Shown: in pieces, positions 46,683 to 55,777 of the stretch
Numbering within the stretch: position 1 is the stretch's first letter
Layout: every line of letters starts with the position of its first letter
Assembly (NCBI GenBank): GCA_014584695.1
Contig: JACTMI010000019.1
Span: 1 to 64,000 of the forward strand
DNA length: 64,000 bases
Reading direction: 5' to 3'
Source of the DNA: Acidobacteriota bacterium
Lineage (GTDB): Bacteria > Acidobacteriota > Thermoanaerobaculia > Multivoradales > JAGPDF01
Position numbers and translations under genes: made by a program
The notes under the pieces: generated by a model
Told to the model about the DNA's origin: nothing
Seen by the model: the letters and a program-made list of their open reading frames with translations, nothing else
Database searches by the model: none

Positions 46683-47212
46683 TGGACCAGGATCTCCGCC
46701 ATCATCACCGTGTGCCCGACGCCGCAGTACTCGAGGCAGAGGACGTGGTAGGTCCCGGGTTTGTCGAAGCGGACCCGGAGGTGGTTGACGTACCCGGGCA
46801 TCGCCTGCGTCTGGGCGATCAGCCGGCCCTGGAGGTCGTAGATGCCGAAACCGTGATTGACGTCCTTCGACGTAACGGCGAACTCGACGAGCTCGTGCAC
46901 CGGCACCTCGAGGGGAAGGCTCGCGCTCGCCCCATCGACCTGGAAGTCCCACGCCCACATCCAGCCGACAGCGTCGATCTTGCGGGCCGGCGTCTCGTCG
47001 GCGATGCTCGCATAGGGAGTCCGTGAAAGCGTGAGGAAGAGCAGGATCGCGAGCCCGGCGATCAGTGCCGTGGCGTAGTGGCGGCGCACCCGGTAGACGA
47101 CCGTGTAGCCGCTGGCGTCGCGAGTCGTCGCACGCCGCGCGACGAGGAGCGCGACGGCGATCACGATCAGGGCCAGGACGAGCGAGACCAGGGCGGCGAG
47201 GGACTGGATCAT
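46679..47212 (-). CDS. norY: Subunit II with CuA site (NorY-like)
   Basis: A 177-residue protein with two N-terminal helices (residues 5-27 and 45-66) and a periplasmic cupredoxin domain. The CuA ligands are H120 (DVNHGFG), C159, C163, H167 and M170 in CLEYCGVGHTVMM. It receives electrons from a cytochrome c or cupredoxin for the adjacent subunit I; the cupredoxin encoded at 56930 is a possible donor. Overlaps both neighbours by four bases. Confidence 0.9.
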   Translation of the reverse strand: MIQSLAALVSLVLALIVIAVALLVARRATTRDASGYTVVYRVRRHYATALIAGLAILLFLTLSRTPYASIADETPARKIDAVGWMWAWDFQVDGASASLPLEVPVHELVEFAVTSKDVNHGFGIYDLQGRLIAQTQAMPGYVNHLRVRFDKPGTYHVLCLEYCGVGHTVMMAEILVQ

Positions 47213-47697
47213 GGGGCGCTCCTCTCGCCCGATCTGCGGGCCGAGCCGGCACGGGGCGTCTGGGCCGAGCCCGAGCGCGACTCGGCCCGCCGGGCGTCTA
47301 CGGTGCGCTCGGGTCCTCGGCGGAGCTGGCGGAGGAGAAAGTCCCGCAGCACGACGGCGTTGTTGTGCTCGGTATCGCGCGCGGCGTAGAGCAGCGTGAT
47401 CGGCGCCTCGCGGAGAGCGGCCAGCAGGGGACTCCAGGATTCCGGACGGGAGCGCAGCTCGAGGCGGTAGCGCCGCTGGAACTCCGGCCATCGGTCGACG
47501 CGGTGAGCGAACCACTTGCGCAGCTGCGGGCTCGGCGCGACTTCGGATAGCCACGTGGCGGCTGCGACCTCGGACCTGCGCAGCCCCCTTGGCCAGAGCC
47601 CGTCGACGAGGAAGGCGCGAGAGGCCGTCCGCGGCGTCCGGCCGTAGACGCGTTCGAGAGCGATCGCAGGTTTCGGAGGCGGGCGATCTTTTGACAT
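47209..47697 (-). CDS. DUF488 family protein
   Basis: A 162-residue protein with the DUF488 signatures RVYGRTPRTASRAFLVDGLWPRGLRR (about residues 15-40), WLSEVAPSPQLRKWFAHR and ITLLYAARDTEHNNAVVLRDFL. The family has no firm function but often occurs near heme and NO-related genes. ATG 47697 (MSKDRPPP) is chosen over ATG 47706 because it aligns exactly with the nnrS start inside the shared 42-bp block. It is the first gene of the six-gene overlapping operon, and its message would be near-leaderless. Confidence 0.88.
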   Translation of the reverse strand: MSKDRPPPKPAIALERVYGRTPRTASRAFLVDGLWPRGLRRSEVAAATWLSEVAPSPQLRKWFAHRVDRWPEFQRRYRLELRSRPESWSPLLAALREAPITLLYAARDTEHNNAVVLRDFLLRQLRRGPERTVDARRAESRSGSAQTPRAGSARRSGERSAP

Positions 47698-47736
47698 GAT
47701 TGTCATGACTCTAAACTTGACAACTACGGCCGTCAA
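47695..47736. promoter_or_regulatory. Divergent promoter/operator block, copy B (nor-like operon / E1 gene)
   Basis: Read on the minus strand: TTGAC (47736), 10 bases, GTCAAG (47721), TTTAGA, then the DUF488 ATG beginning at 47697, again 24 bases after GTCAA begins. On the plus strand TTGACA-N17-TAGGCT points toward the E1 gene. It shares 33 of 42 positions with copy A. The remainder of the 47698-47986 gap shows no other gene. Confidence 0.7.
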
Positions 47737-47986
47737 GCCTAGGCTCGTCCTCGAGGTCGAGGAGTCGCATGACGCCCCAGAGCCAGAGCTCGCCCGGAAC
47801 CCCTCTCCGCCGCCGATCGACGGTGGCGCTCTTCGCGTGCGGCGATGCGCCGGCGGCGGCGCCTCGAGCGCTTTTCGCCGAGGCCGTCCCAGCCGACCGG
47901 AGGCAGCTGGATCGCTGGGAGAACGAGGGAGGCGCTCTGGGATCCGCTGGGGTCAGGCCGTCGGCCGTCCTGGGAGGCGAAGCCGG

Positions 47987-50110
47987 GTGACGGTCGTCTC
48001 CTTTTCCCGCGAATCTGCACGGTCCGGGGCGGCTGCGCTTTCGGACGAGCGAAGGATCCCGGCGGCGGACTCTCCCGCCCCCGACCCGTCGGAGTTGCGG
48101 CGGGCGTACTCGCTCATGCACCTGGCGAGGATCCTTGACGACAAGGCTCCCAACTACCTCAAGCAGGGGCTCGGCTGGTCGTACCACGCGCCCTGTGCCG
48201 GACACGACGGCATCCAGATCGCCTTGGGGCTCACCTTCCGGCCGGGCCACGACTACCTCTTTCCCTACTACCGGGATCTCGCGACCTGTCTCGCGGCCGG
48301 CATCTCGGCCGAAGAGATCCTGCTCAACGGGCTCTCGAAGCGCGACGACGTCGCCTCGGGCGGCCGGCACATGTCCAACCACTTCGCCAAGCCCGCGATC
48401 GGCATCCAGAACGTCTCCTCGTCCGTCGCTAACCACGCGCAGCACGCGGCGGGTCTCGGGCGCGCCATCAAGTCCTACGGCTCGGACGCGATCGTCTTCT
48501 GCTCGGTGGGCGAATCGTCGACCTCGGAAGGCTACTTCTACGAGGCGGTCAACGGCGCCTCGCGGGAGCAGCTCCCGGTGGTCTTCGTCGTCCAGGACAA
48601 CGGCTACGGCATCTCCGTGCCGAAGAGCGACCAGACCGCCAACCGCCACGCCTCGGACAACTTCGCCGGCTTCCGCAACCTGCGGATCTTCCACTGCGAC
48701 GGAACGGATCTCGTCGACTCGCTGCGCGCCCTGCGCGCCGCCGTCCGCTACGTCGCCTCCGGCGCCGGGTGCGCCCTGGTCCACGCCGAGTGCGTGCGGA
48801 TCCACTCGCACTCGAACTCCGACCGGCACGAGCTCTACCGCTCGCCCGAGGAGCTCGCGGCGGCCCGCGCGCGGGATCCTCTGCCGCGGCTCCGCGCCCG
48901 CGTGCTCGCGGAGGGAGCGGCCAACGAGGAGGAGATCGGAGCGATCGAGCACGAGAACCTGCGGACCTACGAGGAGATCGCCGAGCGGGTCCGTCGCGCG
49001 CCGGATCCGGATCCGGGGACGATCCACGACTTCGTCGCGCCGGAGCCCTGGCAACCGGAAGGAGATGGTCTCGCCGAGCTCGCGGCGACGCCGGCGTTCC
49101 TCGCCGACGCGGCGCTCGAAGAGCGCTCGCTGCTCGAGGCGCTCAACCTCACGCTCAAGGAGCTCTTCCGCGAGAACCCCGACACCTACCTCTGGGGCCA
49201 GGACGTGGCGAACCGGGACAAGGGAGGCATCTTCAACGTCACCAAGGGGCTGCAGCAGGAGTTCGGGGCGCGCCGGGTGTTCAACGGCCCGATCGCCGAG
49301 GACTACATCCTCGGCACCGCCGACGGCTTCTCGCGATTCGCCGACCGGATCCGCATCGTGGTCGAAGGCGCCGAGTTCGCCGACTACTTCTGGCCGGCGG
49401 CCGAGCAGATGGTCGAGATGTCGCACGAGTACTGGCGCACCCACGGACAGTTCGTGCCCAACGTCACCATCCGGCTCGCGTCGGGCGGCTACATCGGCGG
49501 CGGCCTCTACCACTCGCAGAACATCGAGGGCTGGCTCGCCACTCTGCCCGGCGTCCGGATCGTGGTTCCCGCCTTCGCCGACGACGCCGCCGGCCTGCTG
49601 CGGACGGCCGTCCGCTCGCGCGGGATCACGGTCTACCTGGAGCCCAAGTTCCTCTACAACGCGCGCTCGGCGCGAGCGTACGTGCCACCCGGCTTCGCCG
49701 TGCCGTTCGGCCGGGCGCGTCGCCGCCGGGCGGGAGACGAGTTGACGATCGTCGCCTGGGGCACCGCCGTGCATCTGGCGCTCGACGCGGCCGCGAAGAT
49801 GGAGGGAGAGGGTCGCAGCGTCGAGATCCTCGACCTGCGCTCGCTCGTGCCGCTCGATTGGGACGCCCTCGCGGCGTCGGTGCGCAAGACCTCACGGGTG
49901 CTCGTCGTCCACGAAGACAAGGTCCACGGGGGGTTCGGCGGCGAGATCGCGGCGCGGATCGGCTCGGAGCTGTTCGCTCACCTCGATGCTCCGGTCGATC
50001 GCGTCGGCTCGACCTTCACTCCCGTGGGATTCCACCGCGCCCTCGAGCGTGCGATCCTTCCGGACGCGAATCGGGTCCTCGACGCGGCGCGGAAGGTGCT
50101 CGCGTATTGA
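47987..50110 (+). CDS. Fused alpha-beta E1 component of a branched-chain-type 2-oxoacid dehydrogenase
   Basis: A 707-residue TPP enzyme. Residues about 45-345 are the E1-alpha domain, with the TPP motif GESSTSEGYFYEAVNGASREQLPVVFVVQDNGYGIS; residues about 375-700 are E1-beta (RVFNGPIAEDYILGTADGFSRFADR, GEIAARI at the transketolase C-terminal domain). It decarboxylates a 2-oxoacid such as 2-oxoisovalerate and acylates lipoyl-E2; no E2 or E3 gene is in the window. GTG 47987 is taken with GGGAGG 12 bases upstream; the start is less certain than the rest. It lies divergent from the nor-like operon behind the shared regulatory block. Confidence 0.88.
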   Translation: MTVVSFSRESARSGAAALSDERRIPAADSPAPDPSELRRAYSLMHLARILDDKAPNYLKQGLGWSYHAPCAGHDGIQIALGLTFRPGHDYLFPYYRDLATCLAAGISAEEILLNGLSKRDDVASGGRHMSNHFAKPAIGIQNVSSSVANHAQHAAGLGRAIKSYGSDAIVFCSVGESSTSEGYFYEAVNGASREQLPVVFVVQDNGYGISVPKSDQTANRHASDNFAGFRNLRIFHCDGTDLVDSLRALRAAVRYVASGAGCALVHAECVRIHSHSNSDRHELYRSPEELAAARARDPLPRLRARVLAEGAANEEEIGAIEHENLRTYEEIAERVRRAPDPDPGTIHDFVAPEPWQPEGDGLAELAATPAFLADAALEERSLLEALNLTLKELFRENPDTYLWGQDVANRDKGGIFNVTKGLQQEFGARRVFNGPIAEDYILGTADGFSRFADRIRIVVEGAEFADYFWPAAEQMVEMSHEYWRTHGQFVPNVTIRLASGGYIGGGLYHSQNIEGWLATLPGVRIVVPAFADDAAGLLRTAVRSRGITVYLEPKFLYNARSARAYVPPGFAVPFGRARRRRAGDELTIVAWGTAVHLALDAAAKMEGEGRSVEILDLRSLVPLDWDALAASVRKTSRVLVVHEDKVHGGFGGEIAARIGSELFAHLDAPVDRVGSTFTPVGFHRALERAILPDANRVLDAARKVLAY

Positions 50111-50208
50111 AGGCATCCCCGAGAATGGAATCGGCGGATGCTCGCCCGACGAGACAGGGTCACACCGCTGCGTCCCGGTGGATCGCGCCGAAAGGCTGGA
50201 AGGAGACC

Positions 50209-50910
50209 ATGAGAACACCACTTCCGATCGTCGGCCCCGGGATCGGCGAGAGTCAGCGTCGGCTCCTCGAGCTGATGAAGCGCGCCGGCGAGTGTACGCT
50301 CGCCGAGCTCGAAGCCGGTTTCGAGCTGAGTCGGGAGACGCTCCGAATCCACCTGAAATCGCTCGCCGCGCAGGGCCTGGTCGAACGCTCGGGCGTCCAG
50401 CGCGCCGGGCCAGGCCGACCTCACGTGCTCTACCGGTTGACTCCGAACGGCGAGGCGCTCTTTCCCCGCCGCGAGGGAGCGCTGCTGCGCGAGCTCGCGA
50501 CGTTCCTCCTCGAAAAGGGACGGCGCGAGCTGCTCGAAGAGTTCTTCGCGGATCGGCTCGGGCGCAAGCGTCTCGAGCTCGAGACACGGGTCGCCGGACT
50601 CGAGGGCCGCGAGCGACTGGAGCGAGTCGCCGAGATCCTCTCCGAGGATGGGTTCCTGGCCGAGGTCGCGGACACGACCGAGGGACCGCGGCTCCGCCTC
50701 TCCCACTGTCCGATTCAGGATCTTGTCGCGGTTTCCGACCTGCCCTGCCGGTACGAGCTGGCGCTGATCGAGGGTCTGCTGGGGGGCCGTCCCGACCGAG
50801 AGGAGTTCATGCCGGCAGGGAGCCACGCGTGCGTCTACTCGATCTCGAGTGCCCGGACGAAGCGTCGGGGTGCGAGCCCGTCGATCCCTTCGGGGAAGCG
50901 ATCGGCTTGA
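50209..50910 (+). CDS. SufR-like Fe-S-type transcriptional regulator
   Basis: A 233-residue regulator. Residues 12-85 form a winged helix (ESQRRLLELMKRAGECTLAELEAGFELSRETLRIHLKSL) with a GAGPGRPHVLY-type wing. The C-terminus has C167-x12-C180-x27-C208 (SHCPIQDLVAVSDLPC...SHAC), the cysteine spacing described for SufR-type [4Fe-4S] repressors. It probably senses cluster status or NO. AAGGAG lies 3-4 bases before the ATG. It lies 98 bases after the E1 gene on the same strand, beside the NO-related operon. Confidence 0.8.
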   Translation: MRTPLPIVGPGIGESQRRLLELMKRAGECTLAELEAGFELSRETLRIHLKSLAAQGLVERSGVQRAGPGRPHVLYRLTPNGEALFPRREGALLRELATFLLEKGRRELLEEFFADRLGRKRLELETRVAGLEGRERLERVAEILSEDGFLAEVADTTEGPRLRLSHCPIQDLVAVSDLPCRYELALIEGLLGGRPDREEFMPAGSHACVYSISSARTKRRGASPSIPSGKRSA

Positions 50911-51017
50911 TTCGCGGCGACCGCGTGGCGGGTCCCCCTTCGACTCCGCCCAACCGTGCGCCGCGGATCGACGCGGCGGAGTGAGGGCGGGGCGATCACC
51001 TCGGGAGTGAGCGCACC

Positions 51018-51524
51018 ATGCGCACTCTGTACCTGGTCTCCGTGGCCCTCCACCTGGTGGCGGCGGCGACCTGGATCGGATCGCTGACCTTCTTCGGCGC
51101 GGTGCTGGTTCCGGCGCTGCGCGCCCCGGACCTCGAACCGATCCGGACGCGGGTGCTCACCGTCGTCGGCCTTCGCTACCGCCTCGTCGGCTGGCTTTCC
51201 CTCGCGGTGCTCGTCGTCACGGGAGTCTCCAATCTCTGGCTGCGGGGGGTCTCCTGGCGCGCGCTGTCGGATTCCGCCTTCTGGGCGAGCCCGTGGGCCC
51301 GGGTGCTCGCCTGGAAGCTGGCGCTGGTGACGCTTCTCGTCGCCGTGAACTTCGTGCACGACGTCGTGCTCGGTCCGCGGGCGGCGCGCCTTCTCGAGCT
51401 CGACCCCGAGGGCGAAGAGGCGGCGCACGCGCGCCGCTCGGCTTCCTGGCTGGGACGGCTCGAGCTGGCGATTTCGGTGGCCGTGCTGGGTTTCGCGGTC
51501 CTTCTGGTACGTGGCCTGCCGTGA
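51018..51524 (+). CDS. CopD-like/DUF4149-type membrane protein
   Basis: A 168-residue protein with four helices: LYLVSVALHLVAAATWIGSLTFFGAVLVPAL (first), GWLSLAVLVVTGVSNLW, WARVLAWKLALVTLLVAVNFVHDVVLG and LELAISVAVLGFAVLLV. The helix-1 His/Trp pattern (LHLVAAATWIG) resembles CopD. It may transport copper or bind heme. It is 10 bases upstream of the NADH dehydrogenase gene and probably co-transcribed with it. Confidence 0.75.
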   Translation: MRTLYLVSVALHLVAAATWIGSLTFFGAVLVPALRAPDLEPIRTRVLTVVGLRYRLVGWLSLAVLVVTGVSNLWLRGVSWRALSDSAFWASPWARVLAWKLALVTLLVAVNFVHDVVLGPRAARLLELDPEGEEAAHARRSASWLGRLELAISVAVLGFAVLLVRGLP

Positions 51525-51534
51525 GGGTCGCTCG

Positions 51535-52866
51535 ATGAAGCGCGTCCGGAGCGACACGGGAGGAGACCCGATCGCCCGGGAATCGGCGGGCCCCGGAGGA
51601 GGTCGCTCCCGGCCACGGGTCGTGGTCGTTGGCGGGGGATTCGGCGGTCTGGCCGCGACGCGTGCCCTGCGTCACGCCCCGCTCGACGTGCTTCTCGTCG
51701 ACCGCACGAATCATCATCTCTTCCAACCGCTCCTGTACCAGGTGGCGACCGCGGCGCTCTCCGCGGCGGAGATCGCGTCGCCCCTGCGGCAGGTCCTTCA
51801 GCGCCAGGCGAACGCAACGGTGGTCATGGCGGAGGCCGTCGGGCTCGAGGTGGAGGAGCGCCGCCTCCTGCTTCGGATTGATGGCGAGGAGCCGGCCGCG
51901 ATCGACTACGACCATCTCGTGCTCGCGACGGGAGTGCGTCACAGCTACTTCGGCCACCCCGAGCACGAGCGATTCGCCCCCGGTCTCAAGACACTGGAGG
52001 ATGCGACGTCAGTCAGGAGCCGAATCCTCGCCGCGCTGGAGCGCTCGGAGGCCAGGGCCATCCTGCCGCCGGACCGTGGCCCTTCTGCGCTCGTTCTGGT
52101 AGGAGCCGGACCTACGGGTGTGGAGATGGCCGGAGCGCTCGCGGAGCTCACCCGCGGGACTCTCGCCGGAGAGTTTCGCCGGGTCGACCCCGGGTCGGTC
52201 GGGATCCTCCTCCTGGAGGCGGGTCCACGGATCCTACCGACTTTTCACGAGGACCTCGCGTCTCGCGCGAGGAGCCGTCTCGAAAGGATGGGCGTCGAGA
52301 TTCGACTCGGCGCGGCGGTCGAAGCGGTGGACTCTCGGGGCGTGCGGGTCGGCGGCGAGTGGATCGAAGCCGCTGCGGTGATCTGGACTGCGGGCGTGGC
52401 GGCCCCTTCGATCGCGGCCTGGGTCGGCGCCGAGACGGACCGGGCGGGCAGGATCCGCGTCGAACAAGACCTCTCCGTGCCGGGTCGGCCCGAGATCTTC
52501 GTGATCGGCGACCTGGCCGCACATTCCCAGGACGGTCGCGCCCTGCCCGGCGTGGCTCAAGTCGTTTTGCAGGGAGGCCGCTATGTCGCGAGGGTGATCG
52601 AGAGCCGCGAGCGCGCACGTCGGTTCCCGGGCCCCTTTCGCTATCGGGACCTGGGCAACCTCGCGGTCGTGGGGCGCAACTTCGCCCTCTTCGAACGGGG
52701 ACGCTTGCGATTGGCGGGCTGGCTGCCCTGGGTGCTCTGGGCGACCCTCCACCTCGCGCAGCTCGCGCTGTTCAACAACCGCCTCCTCGTCTTCGCTCAG
52801 TGGGTCTGGTCCTACTTCACCTGGCAGCGCGGATCGCGACTGATTCACTGGCGCAGTGGCAGCTGA
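51535..52866 (+). CDS. ndh: Type II NADH:quinone oxidoreductase (NDH-2)
   Basis: A 443-residue flavoprotein. The FAD motif VVVVGGGFGGLAATRAL lies near residues 28-44, followed by the NDH-2 hallmark LVDRTNHHLFQPLLYQVATAALS; the NAD motif is LVLVGAGPTGVEMAGAL and the second FAD motif EIFVIGDLAA. The C-terminal hydrophobic helix (WLPWVLWATLHLAQLALFNNRLLVFAQWVW) anchors it to the inner membrane. It transfers electrons from NADH to quinone without proton pumping. ATG 51535 is chosen over GTG 51511, which lies inside the upstream gene. Confidence 0.95.
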   Translation: MKRVRSDTGGDPIARESAGPGGGRSRPRVVVVGGGFGGLAATRALRHAPLDVLLVDRTNHHLFQPLLYQVATAALSAAEIASPLRQVLQRQANATVVMAEAVGLEVEERRLLLRIDGEEPAAIDYDHLVLATGVRHSYFGHPEHERFAPGLKTLEDATSVRSRILAALERSEARAILPPDRGPSALVLVGAGPTGVEMAGALAELTRGTLAGEFRRVDPGSVGILLLEAGPRILPTFHEDLASRARSRLERMGVEIRLGAAVEAVDSRGVRVGGEWIEAAAVIWTAGVAAPSIAAWVGAETDRAGRIRVEQDLSVPGRPEIFVIGDLAAHSQDGRALPGVAQVVLQGGRYVARVIESRERARRFPGPFRYRDLGNLAVVGRNFALFERGRLRLAGWLPWVLWATLHLAQLALFNNRLLVFAQWVWSYFTWQRGSRLIHWRSGS

Positions 52867-52960
52867 CCTCGAACCGCGGACCTTGTTTCGGTGGGCTAAC
52901 TGGGCTCCCGGCGCTCGGGGCCCCGGGCCGTACCGGCAGCGAGCTCGCGGAGAGCGCGGA

Positions 52961-53932
52961 TCAACCAGAGAGGCCGCAGGCCCGGCGGCACTCGGCCATC
53001 AGGGGAGCCGCTGCGGTCGCCGCGCGCTCGCTGCCCGCGTTGAGGACAGACTCAACGAATCCGACATCGCGCAGCAGCTCCTCGCGACGCTGCCGGGCCG
53101 GCCGGAACGTGTCCAGGACGAGCCCGAGCAGCCGCGTCTTGAGCGCGCCATAGCCCTGGCCACCGGTGGTGAAGAGCCGGCGGGATTCCGCCCACTCCTC
53201 CGGTGGGGTCAGCAGCTTCAGAAGCGCATAGAGCGGACCTCGGGCCGGCTTGGGGTCCTCGAGCGGTGTCGAGTCCGTGACGATCGACATCACGGAGCGG
53301 CGCAGGTCGGCCTCGGGCGCGAACAGCTCGATGACGTTGCCGTGGGACTTCGACATCTTGCGCCCGTCGATTCCCGGCACCAGGGCCGCGTCGGGCAGGA
53401 TCATCGGCTCGGGCAGGCGCAGCAGCGGTTCGTCGTGTACCTGGTTGAAGGCCGTCGCGAGGTCGCGGGTCATCTCGAGGTGCTGCGCCTGATCCCGCCC
53501 CACGGGAACCCGCTCGGCGCCGACGATTAGGATGTCGGCGGCCATGAGCACGGGATAGGCGAACAGGCCGTGGGTCGGCTCCAGGCCCCGCGCGATCTTG
53601 TCCTTGTAGGAGTGGCCGCGGCGCAGCAGCCCCATGGGCGTCACGGTCGACAGCATCCAGGCGAGCTCCGTGACCTGCGGCAGGCTCGACTGCCGGTAGA
53701 TGGCCACGCGGTCCGGGTCGAGGCCGAGTGCGAGGTAGTCGGTGGCAATCTCGAGGGCGAGCGAGCGCAGTGTCGCCCCGTCGCGGGTCGTGGTCAGCGC
53801 GTGGAGGTCCGCGACGAAGAAGAAGCAGTCGTGGGCGGGCGCACTCTGCAGGTCGAGAAACTGGCGGATGGCGCCCAGGTAGTTGCCCAGGTGAAGCCTC
53901 CCCGTGGGCTGGACGCCGGAGACGATGCGCAT
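52961..53932 (-). CDS. trpS: Tryptophanyl-tRNA synthetase
   Basis: A 323-residue class I synthetase charging tRNA-Trp. It contains the HIGH-like motif TGRLHLGNYLGA (residues 9-20), the KMSKS loop GRKMSKSHGN (about 190-199) and the Trp-binding segment YPVLMAADILI. GGAGGAG lies 4 bases before ATG 53932; an upstream in-frame ATG would add a low-complexity tail. It is the last gene of the ferredoxin/PAS/reductase string on this strand, 92 bases after the reductase. Confidence 0.95.
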   Translation of the reverse strand: MRIVSGVQPTGRLHLGNYLGAIRQFLDLQSAPAHDCFFFVADLHALTTTRDGATLRSLALEIATDYLALGLDPDRVAIYRQSSLPQVTELAWMLSTVTPMGLLRRGHSYKDKIARGLEPTHGLFAYPVLMAADILIVGAERVPVGRDQAQHLEMTRDLATAFNQVHDEPLLRLPEPMILPDAALVPGIDGRKMSKSHGNVIELFAPEADLRRSVMSIVTDSTPLEDPKPARGPLYALLKLLTPPEEWAESRRLFTTGGQGYGALKTRLLGLVLDTFRPARQRREELLRDVGFVESVLNAGSERAATAAAPLMAECRRACGLSG

Positions 53933-54024
53933 CGGGCTCCTCCGGCCAGGAGCATGACGCCCGCAGCCGCCGCCCGCGGCGAGCGTGGCCGCGGGTGGGC
54001 TCGGCCTCGCCGGCGCCGGAGATG

Positions 54025-55203
54025 TCAAGCCGGCAGGCGGCCGAGGAGATCGGCCGGGCGGAAGGGACCGGGCTCCGCGATCAGGGCGCGCGCCGCGTCG
54101 ACCTGTCCCCAGGTATTCCAGAGCAGGATGCCCCGGACTCGTCCCGCCGTCAGGTAGTAGACGACGCCTTCGCGGAGCGGCACTTTCCAGTCGGCGACGA
54201 CCTCGCCGCGCGGATCGAGCGCCCCGACCGCCTCGTAGCCGAGATCGAACAGGTCCGAGTAGAAGAACGGCAGATGCGTGTACGGCGAGTCGTCGCCCGC
54301 CATGGCCCGCCCGGCCGCCCGCCCCATGGACACCGCGTTGTCTTCGTGCTCGACGCGGATGCGGCCGCCGAGCGCCGGCACCGGGAATCGCGCGACGTCG
54401 CCCGCCGCGAAGACCGCGGGGTCGCTCGTCCTCAGCCGCTCGTCGACCACGATGCCGTCGTCGACCTCGAGCCCGGCGGCGGCCGCGAGCTCGGTCTCGG
54501 GGACGATGCCGAGGCCCGCGACCACCGCATCCACCTCCCGAGGGGGTTCACCGTCCGCGTGGACCTCGTAATCCAGGCCCCTCACGACCAGGTTCGTCAC
54601 CTTCCGTCGGGCGAGCACTTCGACGCCCTTCTCCTCGAAGTAGCCGGCCAGGAAGCGGGCGAGGTCGGCGGGGAAGACTCGCGAGCCGATGCCCTCCTCG
54701 GGAAAGAGCATCGTCACCGAGCGGTTCTGCGACGCCAGGGCGGCGGCGATCTCGGAGCCGATGAAGCCACCCCCGATGACGGCGAACCGCGCGCCCCGGT
54801 CGGCGAGGGTGCGGAGGCGCCGGTAATCTTCGAGCGTGCGGAAGTAGAGGACGTCGTCGCCGCCGAACGGCAGCCGGCGGGGACGTCCGCCCGTCGCGAG
54901 CAGGAGTTTCTCGAAGCCGTAGCGGTGGCCATGATCGTCGAGCACGGTCCGCGCGGCGAGGTCGATTGCCGTGACCCGGCGGCCGAGATGGAGCAGGGCG
55001 CCGGCTTGCCCGGTGCCGCGCCAGATCCCTTCGAGCGGCTCGCCCTTCCAGAGCCCTTTCGAGAGCGGGGGCCGCGCGTACGGGGCGTCCGTCTCGGCGC
55101 CGATCAGGCCGATCGGCCGCGTGTCGTCGAGCTCGCGGATGCCGCGCACGGCGGCGTCGGCCGTCATGCCGCCGCCGACGATCAGATACGGGTAGGAAGT
55201 CAT
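54025..55203 (-). CDS. FAD-dependent ferredoxin/rubredoxin reductase-type oxidoreductase
   Basis: A 392-residue NAD(P)H reductase of the BphA4/rubredoxin-reductase type: FAD motif YLIVGGGMTADAAVRGI (residues 6-22), YARPPLSKGLWKG, NAD motif FAVIGGGFIGSEIAAAL (about 138-154), second FAD motif VFAAGDVARFP, and a reductase C-terminal domain with FFYSDLFDLGYEAVG. It probably reduces a ferredoxin such as the one encoded at 55749, two genes upstream. It follows the PAS gene by 46 bases. Confidence 0.9.
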   Translation of the reverse strand: MTSYPYLIVGGGMTADAAVRGIRELDDTRPIGLIGAETDAPYARPPLSKGLWKGEPLEGIWRGTGQAGALLHLGRRVTAIDLAARTVLDDHGHRYGFEKLLLATGGRPRRLPFGGDDVLYFRTLEDYRRLRTLADRGARFAVIGGGFIGSEIAAALASQNRSVTMLFPEEGIGSRVFPADLARFLAGYFEEKGVEVLARRKVTNLVVRGLDYEVHADGEPPREVDAVVAGLGIVPETELAAAAGLEVDDGIVVDERLRTSDPAVFAAGDVARFPVPALGGRIRVEHEDNAVSMGRAAGRAMAGDDSPYTHLPFFYSDLFDLGYEAVGALDPRGEVVADWKVPLREGVVYYLTAGRVRGILLWNTWGQVDAARALIAEPGPFRPADLLGRLPA

Positions 55204-55249
55204 GTCCAGTTCTCCGATCCCGAGGTTGCCCGAGGAGTCACGGGAAGCC

Positions 55250-55777
55250 TCATGCCGCCGGGCTCGGTGGAGCGCCGGCCGATTCCGGCTCCTGCAGGCG
55301 GAGGCGAAGCGCCTTCTCGCGAGCGAACCGCTCGGACACGTCGCGGACGATCGCGACGACCCAGTCGACCGGGCGGCTCGCTTCGGGCAGCAGCTGGATC
55401 GAGAACTCGATCGACAGCTGCCGTCCGTCCTTGTGGAGCGCCGGGACCGCGAGCAGTTGGCCGTCGCCGTAGCGGGTGCGGCCGGATCGCATCGCGGTCT
55501 CCCAACCGGCCCAGTGCCGACTTCGCAGCCGCTTCGGGATCACGAGGTCGAGCGAGGCGCCGAGCGCCTCTTCCGCAAGGTGACCGAAGATTCGCTCCGC
55601 TCCGGCGTTCCAGAAGCGGATCGCGCCGTTTCGATCGCAGATCAAGACCGCCTCGGCTGCCCCGGCGAGGATGCGGTCCGGGAGGTCCTCCGGAAGCGCC
55701 GCCTTCGAGACCGGGTGCTCCCTCCGGTTCGCTCTTCCGATGGCCGTGTCAGGGCGAAGTGAGCGAGAAGTGCTCAT
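55250..55777 (-). CDS. Stand-alone PAS-domain protein
   Basis: A 175-residue protein with one PAS domain (about residues 28-155): ILAGAAEAVLICDRNGAIRFWNAGAERIFGHLAEEALG, then the typical HKDGRQLSIEFSIQLL and VVAIVRDVSERFAREK. No kinase, cyclase or DNA-binding domain follows, so it is a single sensor module. PAS domains of this form often bind heme or flavin. It overlaps the ferredoxin gene by 29 bases and precedes a ferredoxin reductase, so sensing of redox state or O2/NO is a reasonable inference. Confidence 0.85.
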   Translation of the reverse strand: MSTSRSLRPDTAIGRANRREHPVSKAALPEDLPDRILAGAAEAVLICDRNGAIRFWNAGAERIFGHLAEEALGASLDLVIPKRLRSRHWAGWETAMRSGRTRYGDGQLLAVPALHKDGRQLSIEFSIQLLPEASRPVDWVVAIVRDVSERFAREKALRLRLQEPESAGAPPSPAA

